Shown in pieces: positions 43,244 through 51,953 of a stretch of 64,000 nt of DNA (positions are counted from its first letter, which is position 1; every line of letters starts with the position of its first letter). The stretch is from the NCBI GenBank assembly GCA_003116975.1, contig BGKB01000016.1:189127-253126 (forward strand), written 5' to 3'. The notes beneath the pieces were generated by a model. That model made no database searches. It was not told the origin of the DNA and saw only the letters and a program-made list of their open reading frames with translations. A program made the translations under genes and the position numbers. The stretch comes from Aurantiochytrium sp. KH105. Lineage: Eukaryota > Sar > Bigyra > Thraustochytrida > Thraustochytriidae.

Positions 43244-43907
43244 GGTCAGCAAAGCTCTCCAGCTCACGTAGCAAAATTGCAAGACTCTTGCAAGGTCTCA
43301 CCTTGCCTTTCCCTCGCCGTCTAGATACCACAATATCCGAGACACGCAAGCAAGCGAGCAAGCAAGTAAGCAGACAGACAGGCCGACGCGGCTCCCCGCC
43401 GTCGCGAGCGCGGGCGATCCGTCTTTGCCAAAATGATCGAGGCAGGAAAGCTTGGTCGCTCGCTGCTGCTTGCTCGGGCCTCCTCCTTTCTCTCCCTCTT
43501 CCTTCTTTTTCCCCCTTCTTCTGCTGTGAGAGCCGACTGCCTGCCCGTTAGCCGCACTTGGCGCCGCGCATTCCCGACTTGCCGCGCGCGAAAGCGCCCT
43601 TCGCGCGGCGCGCATAGCGCACTTGCGGCGCGGCGGCAAGTGCGGAATGCGGTTTGCGCCCGCAGAGGTCGCAAAGCGCGAGTAGCCGGCAAGCCACGAC
43701 CCAGCGAAGAGCAAGCAGCCTGGGCGAGCAGAGCGACAGCGAGCAAGTCCGCAACCACGCGCTCGCGGCGCGCGAGGCCGCCGAGAGGGGCACGCTCCGC
43801 CCGCGAGGCGGTCCGCTCGAGCGCGCGTGCGGCGTCCGGACCCCGCGCGCGGTCGGCCGAACGGGGAGCGGCGAGGCGTCGAGGATCCGGCGCGAGACCG
43901 CGGCAAG
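43244..43907. promoter_or_regulatory. Bidirectional promoter of the carboxypeptidase pair with motif cluster
   Basis: The 664 bp separate the divergent starts of the carboxypeptidase and its paralogue. The 16-bp motif appears three times: 43566-43581 (minus, caagtcgggaatgcgc), 43610-43625 (minus, caagtgcgctatgcgc) and 43637-43652 (plus, caagtgcggaatgcgg). The copy at 43610 is identical in sequence to the copy at 52183. The region also has a CAAGCAAG run at about 43349-43367. Shared regulation of the two genes is inferred. Confidence 0.6.
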
Positions 43908-46268
43908 ATGCTCATGCGCAACGTGCGCGGCGGCGGCCGCTCGGCGCGGCGGCGCGAGGACGACTGGCGCAGGCTGCAGGCGGAGAACAGCAAGGAGCAC
44001 CGCAGGAGCGCGCAGGCCACGCGGAAGCTCAAGATCGGCCTCGGACTTGCGCTGGTGGGCATCCTGATGCTGTGCTCGCACATGTTCCCAGAGCTCATCT
44101 TTGGCGGCGCGACGACGACCACCGAGGAGTCCGCTGCGAGCGAGACGATGCGGCCGCTCGTCGGCATCAAGCCGGGCGACCAGGGCGGAAGGGTGAGCGC
44201 AGGCATCTCGCTCGACCATCTTGGCGAACTTCGGCTGCGGAATCCTAAACACGAGCTCTGTGGCACTGCAGCGCTGTACTTTGTAGAGTCCCAGACCGCC
44301 TTTGCCGACTTGTCAAGACCACTGCAGAGCGGCGCTGTGATCGCACAGACCAGCGCTGCGTCCGAGCAAGAATGCTGCGACACGTGCGCTGCGCAAAGTT
44401 GCCCTGCATTCCGCTTCCAAGCCTCCACCTGCACGCTCATGCGCGTGGATGCGTCAAGCGAGGGCAGCCTGCGAGGCGACTTCTCCGCGCGCGACAAGTC
44501 AGCCAACACTCACGGAGCCTATGTTGAGCCAGAAAGACAGAGTGTCGAAAGTACCGGATTTGATGGCGATCGGGAACGTGTCAACAGCGTCGACACTACA
44601 ACTGACATCACGGTTGATGATAGCAGCGATGATGTTGGAGTTGTCTCGAATGACGAAACCATTGGCGAAGTCTTCGCTGGAGACGAGACCGACAACGGAG
44701 AAGAAGAAGAGACAGAAGAAGAAGAGGGCGGCGAGGATGAGGAGGAAGATACTGCTGACGAAGGTGAAGAGGGCGAGGCCGAAGAAGGAGAAGAAGAAGA
44801 AGAAGAGGAAGGAGAAGAGGAAGGAGACGAGACGACCTCAGAAGAATCTGAGCCTACCGAGACCGACTCTGAGCTCGAAAACCTATTTTCGAGTCTTGGC
44901 GGGGGCTCGGCGCAAGCTGATGACGATGTCGAGGATCTCTTCAAAGACTTGGAAGACTTTGACAGCGGCGACTTTTCATTTGAAACGAGCTCGGAAGATG
45001 ACGACCGTCTCGGAGAACTCATCCAGGAAGGTGTCAAGCGAATCAAGCCGGAGCCCTTGCGGCCAGAGGAGGTCGAAGCTGCACGCCTTGCTGCCCTCCG
45101 CGAGAGTCTCAAAGAGGTTCCCTCGGATGCTGCCGACCTTGAAGCCCTTTCGAAAAAGGCGCTTCGAGACATTCTTCCTCCTGGAGACTACAACCGCCTT
45201 ACGGCGCGCGACCCTGTGTACGGGAAGCACAAGAGCGTCTTCCTTCGTTACCGTTCTCAGCGTGAGATTCTTGCTGTTGCCAAGGAGCTCGCAGATCACT
45301 ACAAGGATGTAGACCTGGTGGAGATCGGTGACACGGCGGACAAGAAGAAACCTCAAGCTATTATGAGTCTCCGTGTTGGTAACGGACGTCGTGGCAAGCA
45401 TGTCTTTGTCATTGGCACGCTCAAGGGCTGCGAGTGGACTTCATCAATGGGAATTCTGCACACTGCCATGGCCATCAAGGGCCGTGGTGAGACCACCAAG
45501 GCCTTGCTTGATGCAGTGCAGTTCCACTTTGTGATGATTGCTAATCCGGGTGGATTTGATTATTCCCACCTGCATACGCCAAGCAGCGCCCGGTCCTGGT
45601 GCAAAAACCGCCGTGTCGCTGTGTCTGGCTCTCACGGCGTTGATCTCGAGACGAATTGGGGTCTCGACGGTGTCTCGTGGGGCTTTGGAAAGCGTCTCAA
45701 GGAGGGCGCCAAGCTTGACAGCTTCCAGGGCCCAGCGAACTTTTCCGAGCCAGAAACGCAGTCGCTGCGCAACTACATGGCACACTATGCAACAGGGCGT
45801 GGCCGTGTCGCCGTTATGCACGTAAAATGCTGCTCGGGTGTTATTACGCCACCTCAGGTGTATCGTGCCATCGAAAAGCCCATCGATATCAATCTTATCG
45901 CGGGTCGCTTGGCTATTCAAATGGAACGCACGGATGGCACCAAGTACTCGGTGACTGCGCGCGAGTCCGAATTTCACTCAAAGAACCATGGCCAGCTCAT
46001 CGACTACACGTACAATGAACTCGAAGCAGAGCTCTCCCTCATGGTTGACGTCAAGGCTAGTGCGTTAAGCACCCGTCAGGATGCGACCAAGATTGCCATT
46101 GACCCGTTCCAGACGCTCTTGCGCGAGCTCGAGACGGCGTCGGTGTTTATGGCGCAAAAGCTTTTGCGCTTGCAACTCAGCGGCAATCCTGTCAACGTCC
46201 CCTTTTCCAAACGCCCCGTCTATCCGACGCCGGTGGTGCAGGGCGGCAAGCGCAAGAGGAAAAAGTAA
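43908..46268 (+). CDS. Carboxypeptidase-like pseudoenzyme, type II membrane protein
   Basis: A 786-aa product from ATG 43908. A basic N-terminus precedes a membrane segment (about 41-60, IGLGLALVGILMLCSHMF), suggesting an N-in signal anchor. A Cys-containing stretch (ECCDTCAAQSCPAFRFQASTCTLM, about 148-171) resembles a PAN/apple module. A Glu/Asp-rich stalk (about 230-370) leads to an M14-like domain (about 440-750). Aligned with the neighbouring enzyme, the zinc motif HGRE reads KGCE (K506), NRNW reads ETNW, VHCCSG reads VKCCSG (K640), and the catalytic Glu position reads Asp (D714, in LMVDVKA). Two zinc ligands are thus replaced by Lys, so it is predicted inactive. Fold-defining segments are kept (WGFGKRLKEGAKLDSFQGPANFSEPE). 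The C-terminus is basic (GGKRKRKK). Confidence 0.88.
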   Translation: MLMRNVRGGGRSARRREDDWRRLQAENSKEHRRSAQATRKLKIGLGLALVGILMLCSHMFPELIFGGATTTTEESAASETMRPLVGIKPGDQGGRVSAGISLDHLGELRLRNPKHELCGTAALYFVESQTAFADLSRPLQSGAVIAQTSAASEQECCDTCAAQSCPAFRFQASTCTLMRVDASSEGSLRGDFSARDKSANTHGAYVEPERQSVESTGFDGDRERVNSVDTTTDITVDDSSDDVGVVSNDETIGEVFAGDETDNGEEEETEEEEGGEDEEEDTADEGEEGEAEEGEEEEEEEGEEEGDETTSEESEPTETDSELENLFSSLGGGSAQADDDVEDLFKDLEDFDSGDFSFETSSEDDDRLGELIQEGVKRIKPEPLRPEEVEAARLAALRESLKEVPSDAADLEALSKKALRDILPPGDYNRLTARDPVYGKHKSVFLRYRSQREILAVAKELADHYKDVDLVEIGDTADKKKPQAIMSLRVGNGRRGKHVFVIGTLKGCEWTSSMGILHTAMAIKGRGETTKALLDAVQFHFVMIANPGGFDYSHLHTPSSARSWCKNRRVAVSGSHGVDLETNWGLDGVSWGFGKRLKEGAKLDSFQGPANFSEPETQSLRNYMAHYATGRGRVAVMHVKCCSGVITPPQVYRAIEKPIDINLIAGRLAIQMERTDGTKYSVTARESEFHSKNHGQLIDYTYNELEAELSLMVDVKASALSTRQDATKIAIDPFQTLLRELETASVFMAQKLLRLQLSGNPVNVPFSKRPVYPTPVVQGGKRKRKK

Positions 46269-46547
46269 GCACGCTGCGGCCAACGTTGTATTTCGCGCCA
46301 TATATTCGCAATGCACATTGGATTGTCTTGCTTGTCTTCGTGTGTCCTTTTGCGCTGCTAATTTTGTTTTCTTTTCAAACAGAGAGTGCAGGACCAGTGA
46401 ATTTTGATTTTGCTCTCGACAAGAGAGAGAGAGAAAAATTGAGAAAGAGAGAGTGGAGAAAATTGAATAAGTTGCCTAGTTTTTCTTTTTTGTGTTTTTT
46501 GGGGAGCGCGTTCTCGTGCTCGTACTTGACACGATGCACGGCCTGCC

Positions 46548-49500
46548 TCAACTCTGACGCGTCTTCTCATCATCAACAGCCTGCTCGTTTTGCTCATTCT
46601 GATACTCTTCTGATTGATGTTCTTGCGGCACCTCCTCCTCCGTGGTGTTACCATGCGCAGAGGATTCAAGAGTAGGAGGGGACGGCAGCGAACCATCGTC
46701 TCCATCCTCATTCTTGTGGTTGTCCTTTTCTTCGTTGCCTCCCAATTCGTCGCTACTATGTGTTTGCGCATCCACTGGGGATGGGGACTCATCCTCGCCG
46801 CCGTTCTCCTCAGTTTCTTCAAGCTCGGCAATCTCTTCGAGCGAACCCTTCTTGCGCGCAAAAGGAAAGAACTTTTGCAAATCAAAACGACGTGCAGAGG
46901 TCATGTATGCGTCGTTGTCGACGTGTGAGCTTTCGCTGTTGGTATGCGGCAAAGGTTCTGCATCGTCTTCGCTAACGGACGGCGGAACACGGTTGCCCGC
47001 CGAAGCCGAACGCAAGGACGGCGCACGAGCGTTTGCACCCATGCGACGGAAACTTGCACGCACGTCACTTCCAAATGTAGAAAAGTCAAAGTCAAAGGCG
47101 GGTGTCATGCGCTGGAAGGCAGACTGCGATGTCGGGTGCGCGATCGATGAGTTTGCGCGCTCGCCCATCATTGTCGAGTCTTCTGAGAAGCGCGACGCCA
47201 CGAGGTGCGCCGAGGCCGGGGCCGACAAACTCCGTTCCACCATGTCCAGCTGCGAGATCGATCCGATGCTCTCCATGTCCTTTTGACGCTGCGCGAGCTC
47301 GCGCTTCTCAATAATGTTGCCAATGCGCTGTGTAGCAATCGCGAAGGGCAGCGCCGTGAGACGACCAAAGTCTTCCAGCACGAGAAAAGCGTCTTGATGC
47401 GAATGACGCGCATGCTTGCTGCCCTTAAAGTAACCGCGATCAAGTTCTTGCAGAACCTGCTCCGGATGCGGAAAGAATTCCTTGCGAGAAATGCGCACGG
47501 TGGAATCGAACACGACAACAGACATCATGCAAAGAACAACCGCTGACCATATCATGCCCGCGCCCTCGGACTCGGTGTAGATGATGGGTGGCGACTGAAT
47601 GCTGGCCATAACGATGAAAAAGCACATGAGATCCAATATGAAAATGCCAACGGTAATGCTCACGTAGGTGGAGCCCACAAGAGCTTGCCGTGTGTAGAGG
47701 ATCATGATGAGACCGACGAACATGGCCGAGCCGAGAATATCGAGCGGTACTGTACTAGGAAGCACCGAAAAGAGAAAGCCAAAGAGAAGAAGAATGTGAA
47801 GAAAAGACACGAAGGTAACGGCCCCGAGCTTTTTGAAGTTGAGGTCGTTGGAATTGACGCCTACGCTGTACACCCACGGATTGCGCATCACCGTTTGCGG
47901 CGTAAGGTCCCGCTCGAACCAACCATGAGCCACCACCGCCACGTTTGCAAAGTACGCAAAAAAAGAGGTGTAGAGAGTCTCGTAAAAGATTTGCTGACCA
48001 CTGTAGAGACTGTACGGCAGGTACATGAAGAGAAGGCCCGTATAGACAAGCCACGAATACACGATGTAGTTGATGAGATTGGCCTGCCGCCGGTAGGTCC
48101 AACGACCATGAACGAGCATGAGACGAACAAGGAAGCGGAATTGGGCAATTGCAAAGTCACTGCTGTTGACAGCCTGACGACCTTCCATGCCCGAGATGCC
48201 AATACCCACGTGAGCAGCCTGGATCATTGGCACATCGTTGGCGCCATCGCCAATCGCGAGCGTGACAGGCGGCGTAGGAAGCTGCTTGATGTCCGGAGCG
48301 TAGCGCACCATCTCAACAATGAGCGACTTTTGCGCAGGGCTCACGCGGCACGCCAAGACGACCTTGCAAGCGCGCGCGGCGTAAAGAAGTTTCTGCTGCA
48401 GCTCGATGGAACCCTTTTGCTCGTGCAAAAGCTGCTCCAGGGCGTTACCACTCACAATAAGCGCGACATTGGCCTGAAACTGTTTGTTCGTCGATCGCGC
48501 CTGCAAAAAGTTGTGCATGAAGCGGCGGAACTCGCGAAAAGGACGCGCAAAGGACACCAGGCAAGCTTTCACCTTTGACATGGTCGAGCCAAAGGCAGAC
48601 TCTGTATTCTGCGCTCCATCACGCTCATCGAGAGTGAGATGACGCTGGATGTGAGACGATGTGTGAAAGCGATCCCAGTTCAGGTCAACGCCATCCGTCG
48701 CCTGATGCAAGACATCGAGAATCTCGTCGAGCTGCGACTCCAAGTGATGCACATCGTCGCCAATCAGTTTGAGCTGAAACATTGAAGAGTCGAGCAGGTT
48801 GCTCGAGAGGCCAATGTTGATGGCCGTTTCCACCTTGTCACCTGTGAGAACCCAAACTTGGGTACCAGCGTCGCGCAACGTTTTGATGGCCTGCGGGACG
48901 CCAAGCTGCAGCTGATCTTCGACGGCACTCGCCCCCACGAGCACCACGTCTCTTTCGACCATTTCTGCAGCCTTGGCGAGGGCGCCGGCGCGTTCGCTAC
49001 TCTTGGCCACGAGAGCGGATTTGTACGTCTCGTGCCACTCCTCGTACTCGTCAGGGGTGAGCTCCCGTTTACCCATGACCAAGGTCCGCAACCCGTTCCA
49101 CGAGTAGCGTGTGAGCGCCTCGGAGAGCTCCTCGACCTTTTCCATTTCATCAGGAGCCAGACGCTCAAGCATCATATTGTCTGCTCCCTTCATCATGAGG
49201 ACAATGGAGTTGTCGCTCGTGCGGTTTAGCACAAGCGACATGCGCTTACGGGAGCTGTTGAACGGGTTGACCGCGAGCACCTTGTACTCGTCTTCGAAAT
49301 GCGGCGTCTTGATCACGATACGGCCGTCGCTCGTAGATTGCAAGTCAACGCCACAAACGCCTGCAGCGCGGACAAAGGCTTCCTCATCTGGACTTTCTGC
49401 GTTGAGAACAGGCTCGCCGTGTTCATCCCAGTCGAGAACAACGGTGTGGCAAACGGCGAGCAAGACAAAGAAGTCAAGCACGGCGCGATGCTCGTCGGTA

Positions 49501-51953
49501 TTCGAGTTTTCCTGCAGTAAACCAATGGCATCCTGAAAGACTTCCTCGACGTCAATTGACTTCATCGAAGCCTCTGAGTTCGTGTCATCGTCAACGTCAT
49601 CGCACCCAAAGTTGTCTTCGGATCCAAGGTTTCGGCCCGAGGCGTCGTCGTCAATGTCGGTGGAATCGCCGGCATCATCGTCGGCGTGACGCTTGGTGGT
49701 GCTGCCGCCGTTGCCGAGCTCCAAGTCTTCAAAGCCGCCGCTGTTACGTTTCGAGGAACCATTGATACTGTTGGATAGTTCCTCGGGAATACTCACGGGG
49801 GAGCTGGGAATGCGTCCCGAATTGCGGTTGGCGACTCCTTGCTCAACGATGGCCTCCAAGGCCTGTTTGTCCTCTGACGAGAACGACTTTGGTGCAGCCG
49901 GATCATCTTTCTCACCGTCGTTGCCGGATTTACTAGAAGCACCACCAACGTTTTCCATTTCGCTCTTGTCGGGCGGCGGTGGCTGGTGACCGTACATTTT
50001 CCCGTCCACCCAGCATCCGATCATTTTCATTTGATTGCGCGTAAGGGTGCCCGTTTTGTCGCTAAAGACATGCGTGATTTGGCCGATTTCCGCAACGAGG
50101 TTACTCGTGCGACACGAGGCTGCAGTATCTGTCTTGTCGTGATAAAGCTCGAGGTCCCATTGAATGACGGCCTGGGCATAGAAATTGAGGATTTCCACAA
50201 TGATGATGATGGGAATGGGGATAATGTTGGAAAACAGAATCAAAAAGGTAAAGAGGTAGGCAAGTGGGCCTGGTGTCGTAAATGCGTCCACCGTGGAGCT
50301 CGTGTACTGAAAGTACCACATGGTTGCCGTGTCTGGCGTGGTGGTGAAAAGCAAGACGTCGGCAAAAATGATGAGCACAATCATGATCACCGTCACAACG
50401 GCCAGGATGCGGTTCATAAAGGTGTCAATGCGGCCGAACTTGGCGGGGGACGGCCGCCGCGAGAGCGCCAACTTGGTCTCTGGCCCAGCGTACACCACAA
50501 GACCGACAATCCACTTGGTGTTGCGAAGCTGCGACCCGCGGAGGATGAGGTTCTTGAAATCGAGCGACTTTTTGTCGTTTTCCGTGGGCGGGTTATCTAG
50601 AGGGTCGCCATTAAAGCTGGAGCGGGGAACAAAGGTCGCATTGAATTGCATAAAGACATTGGGCTGCTCGTATTCGTAGAGTCCAGCGCAAAGCGTCGGA
50701 ATAATGCGAGCGAGGCGTTGTTTCTCGTGAAGTTGAACCTCGGGCGTGCTCATGTAGCTCGACATGCGTTTGCTTGTCATGCGCGAGGATTGCAGAGACT
50801 CCCGCGCCTCTACGTTGCGAAAAAGGGAAGCTGTCATGAATTTCGGGACCTCCTTGATTTTTAAATTCGTCTCTCCGTCGATCCCACTCGTCTCGATGTA
50901 GCACGTCGAGCCTTTGGCGTCCGCGCCGTACGAAGCGAGCAGGACAATATCGGCTGGTACGGACTCGCGGTCATTGACGTAAACGAGATCGCCGGGCACG
51001 AGTTCGCCCCATGTCGTCTCTTCGATCTCGCCTTTGCGAATACGAGAGACTGTGGCATTATTTGTCTCGCGGTCGCCGCTGTGCCGCCGCCAATCATCGA
51101 GTCCTTCAAAGATGAGCGCCACGCCCACGACTACGATGAGGAGGGCGATAATAGTGACTGGGTTGAAGGAGACGGTCCAAAGGTTTTCCCCAAAATAGCC
51201 AATGAGAGCAATGATGGCGATAAAGAGGTAAAAGGCGTTGGTGTAACGCAGAAACTGGTGGCCGGCCGCTCGGGGGAAGAACGTCCAAATATTATACTTG
51301 GCCGTGCGCGTAGTATTCGATAGCCTCTCGTTGCAGCCTCTCTTCGCTTGCTGGCGGACAAAGGTGCTCGTAAAGGGTACGCGGAGTTGGATGAGCTCTA
51401 CTTTTTCGCCTTTACCAGGCTGAGGTACAGTCTTACTCATGGTGAATCCCAGGATGCGCAGCCATCGTGCGTACGGGTCGAGGGTATCCGGCGTGGCCTG
51501 GTCGTCCTCTTCGTCTTCGAGGTCGTCCATGGACGTCGGCTTGATGGCTTCGTTCTGCAGCTCGGGGTCGAGCTGCGCACTAGAATCCTTGGCGCTCTGG
51601 TCTCCGTGACGTCCGCCAAAGGCTTCTTTGAGCATCGGCCGTTCACCATCGAGATCACCGTCCCCGTCCCCGCCACTGCTACCTTGATGTCCCTCGTCCT
51701 CGCGAGCTCCTCCTCCTCCTCCTCTCCCATCTCCATTCTCGAGCTCCTCCCCGTCGTCCTCGTGGTCGCTGTGGCCGATGGTAAGGTCGTCGTCCTCCTC
51801 CGTTTCCGCGGCGTCAGCCTCGCGGTCGGTGGTCGGTTCTGTACCGGGGCCTGGCCGGTCGGCGGAGGCCTCCTCCGGCGGCCCCTGCGCGTCCGCGAGG
51901 GGTTGCTCCTGGCCGCGCCCGGCGTCGTCCACGCCCTCCCCCGCGCCCGCCAT
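46548..51953 (-). CDS. P4-type ATPase (phospholipid flippase)
   Basis: A 1,801-aa single-exon product, larger than typical flippases (1,100-1,400). An acidic, low-complexity N-terminus of about 170 residues precedes the transporter. Motifs in order: IDGETNLK in the actuator domain (D359), SDKTGTLTRNQM with phosphorylated D632, a low-complexity insert of about 170 residues before the nucleotide-binding domain, NPFNSSRKRMSLVL, KGADNMMLERL, TGDKVETAINI, and GDGANDVPMIQAAHVGIGISGMEG (about 1235). The following C-terminal membrane segments show the P4 pattern (WRRQANLINYIVYSW). M4 reads IPIPIII where many P4s have PISL. It flips aminophospholipids or phosphatidylcholine; substrate not predictable here. 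A CDC50-like partner would be expected elsewhere. The long acidic C-tail may be regulatory. Confidence 0.95.
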   Translation of the reverse strand: MAGAGEGVDDAGRGQEQPLADAQGPPEEASADRPGPGTEPTTDREADAAETEEDDDLTIGHSDHEDDGEELENGDGRGGGGGAREDEGHQGSSGGDGDGDLDGERPMLKEAFGGRHGDQSAKDSSAQLDPELQNEAIKPTSMDDLEDEEDDQATPDTLDPYARWLRILGFTMSKTVPQPGKGEKVELIQLRVPFTSTFVRQQAKRGCNERLSNTTRTAKYNIWTFFPRAAGHQFLRYTNAFYLFIAIIALIGYFGENLWTVSFNPVTIIALLIVVVGVALIFEGLDDWRRHSGDRETNNATVSRIRKGEIEETTWGELVPGDLVYVNDRESVPADIVLLASYGADAKGSTCYIETSGIDGETNLKIKEVPKFMTASLFRNVEARESLQSSRMTSKRMSSYMSTPEVQLHEKQRLARIIPTLCAGLYEYEQPNVFMQFNATFVPRSSFNGDPLDNPPTENDKKSLDFKNLILRGSQLRNTKWIVGLVVYAGPETKLALSRRPSPAKFGRIDTFMNRILAVVTVIMIVLIIFADVLLFTTTPDTATMWYFQYTSSTVDAFTTPGPLAYLFTFLILFSNIIPIPIIIIVEILNFYAQAVIQWDLELYHDKTDTAASCRTSNLVAEIGQITHVFSDKTGTLTRNQMKMIGCWVDGKMYGHQPPPPDKSEMENVGGASSKSGNDGEKDDPAAPKSFSSEDKQALEAIVEQGVANRNSGRIPSSPVSIPEELSNSINGSSKRNSGGFEDLELGNGGSTTKRHADDDAGDSTDIDDDASGRNLGSEDNFGCDDVDDDTNSEASMKSIDVEEVFQDAIGLLQENSNTDEHRAVLDFFVLLAVCHTVVLDWDEHGEPVLNAESPDEEAFVRAAGVCGVDLQSTSDGRIVIKTPHFEDEYKVLAVNPFNSSRKRMSLVLNRTSDNSIVLMMKGADNMMLERLAPDEMEKVEELSEALTRYSWNGLRTLVMGKRELTPDEYEEWHETYKSALVAKSSERAGALAKAAEMVERDVVLVGASAVEDQLQLGVPQAIKTLRDAGTQVWVLTGDKVETAINIGLSSNLLDSSMFQLKLIGDDVHHLESQLDEILDVLHQATDGVDLNWDRFHTSSHIQRHLTLDERDGAQNTESAFGSTMSKVKACLVSFARPFREFRRFMHNFLQARSTNKQFQANVALIVSGNALEQLLHEQKGSIELQQKLLYAARACKVVLACRVSPAQKSLIVEMVRYAPDIKQLPTPPVTLAIGDGANDVPMIQAAHVGIGISGMEGRQAVNSSDFAIAQFRFLVRLMLVHGRWTYRRQANLINYIVYSWLVYTGLLFMYLPYSLYSGQQIFYETLYTSFFAYFANVAVVAHGWFERDLTPQTVMRNPWVYSVGVNSNDLNFKKLGAVTFVSFLHILLLFGFLFSVLPSTVPLDILGSAMFVGLIMILYTRQALVGSTYVSITVGIFILDLMCFFIVMASIQSPPIIYTESEGAGMIWSAVVLCMMSVVVFDSTVRISRKEFFPHPEQVLQELDRGYFKGSKHARHSHQDAFLVLEDFGRLTALPFAIATQRIGNIIEKRELAQRQKDMESIGSISQLDMVERSLSAPASAHLVASRFSEDSTMMGERANSSIAHPTSQSAFQRMTPAFDFDFSTFGSDVRASFRRMGANARAPSLRSASAGNRVPPSVSEDDAEPLPHTNSESSHVDNDAYMTSARRFDLQKFFPFARKKGSLEEIAELEETEENGGEDESPSPVDAQTHSSDELGGNEEKDNHKNEDGDDGSLPSPPTLESSAHGNTTEEEVPQEHQSEEYQNEQNEQAVDDEKTRQS

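Noticed and set aside
44519-45172. 217-aa minus-strand poly-Ser ORF
   Set aside because: Antisense of the Glu/Asp-rich stalk of the carboxypeptidase-like protein, not an independent gene.
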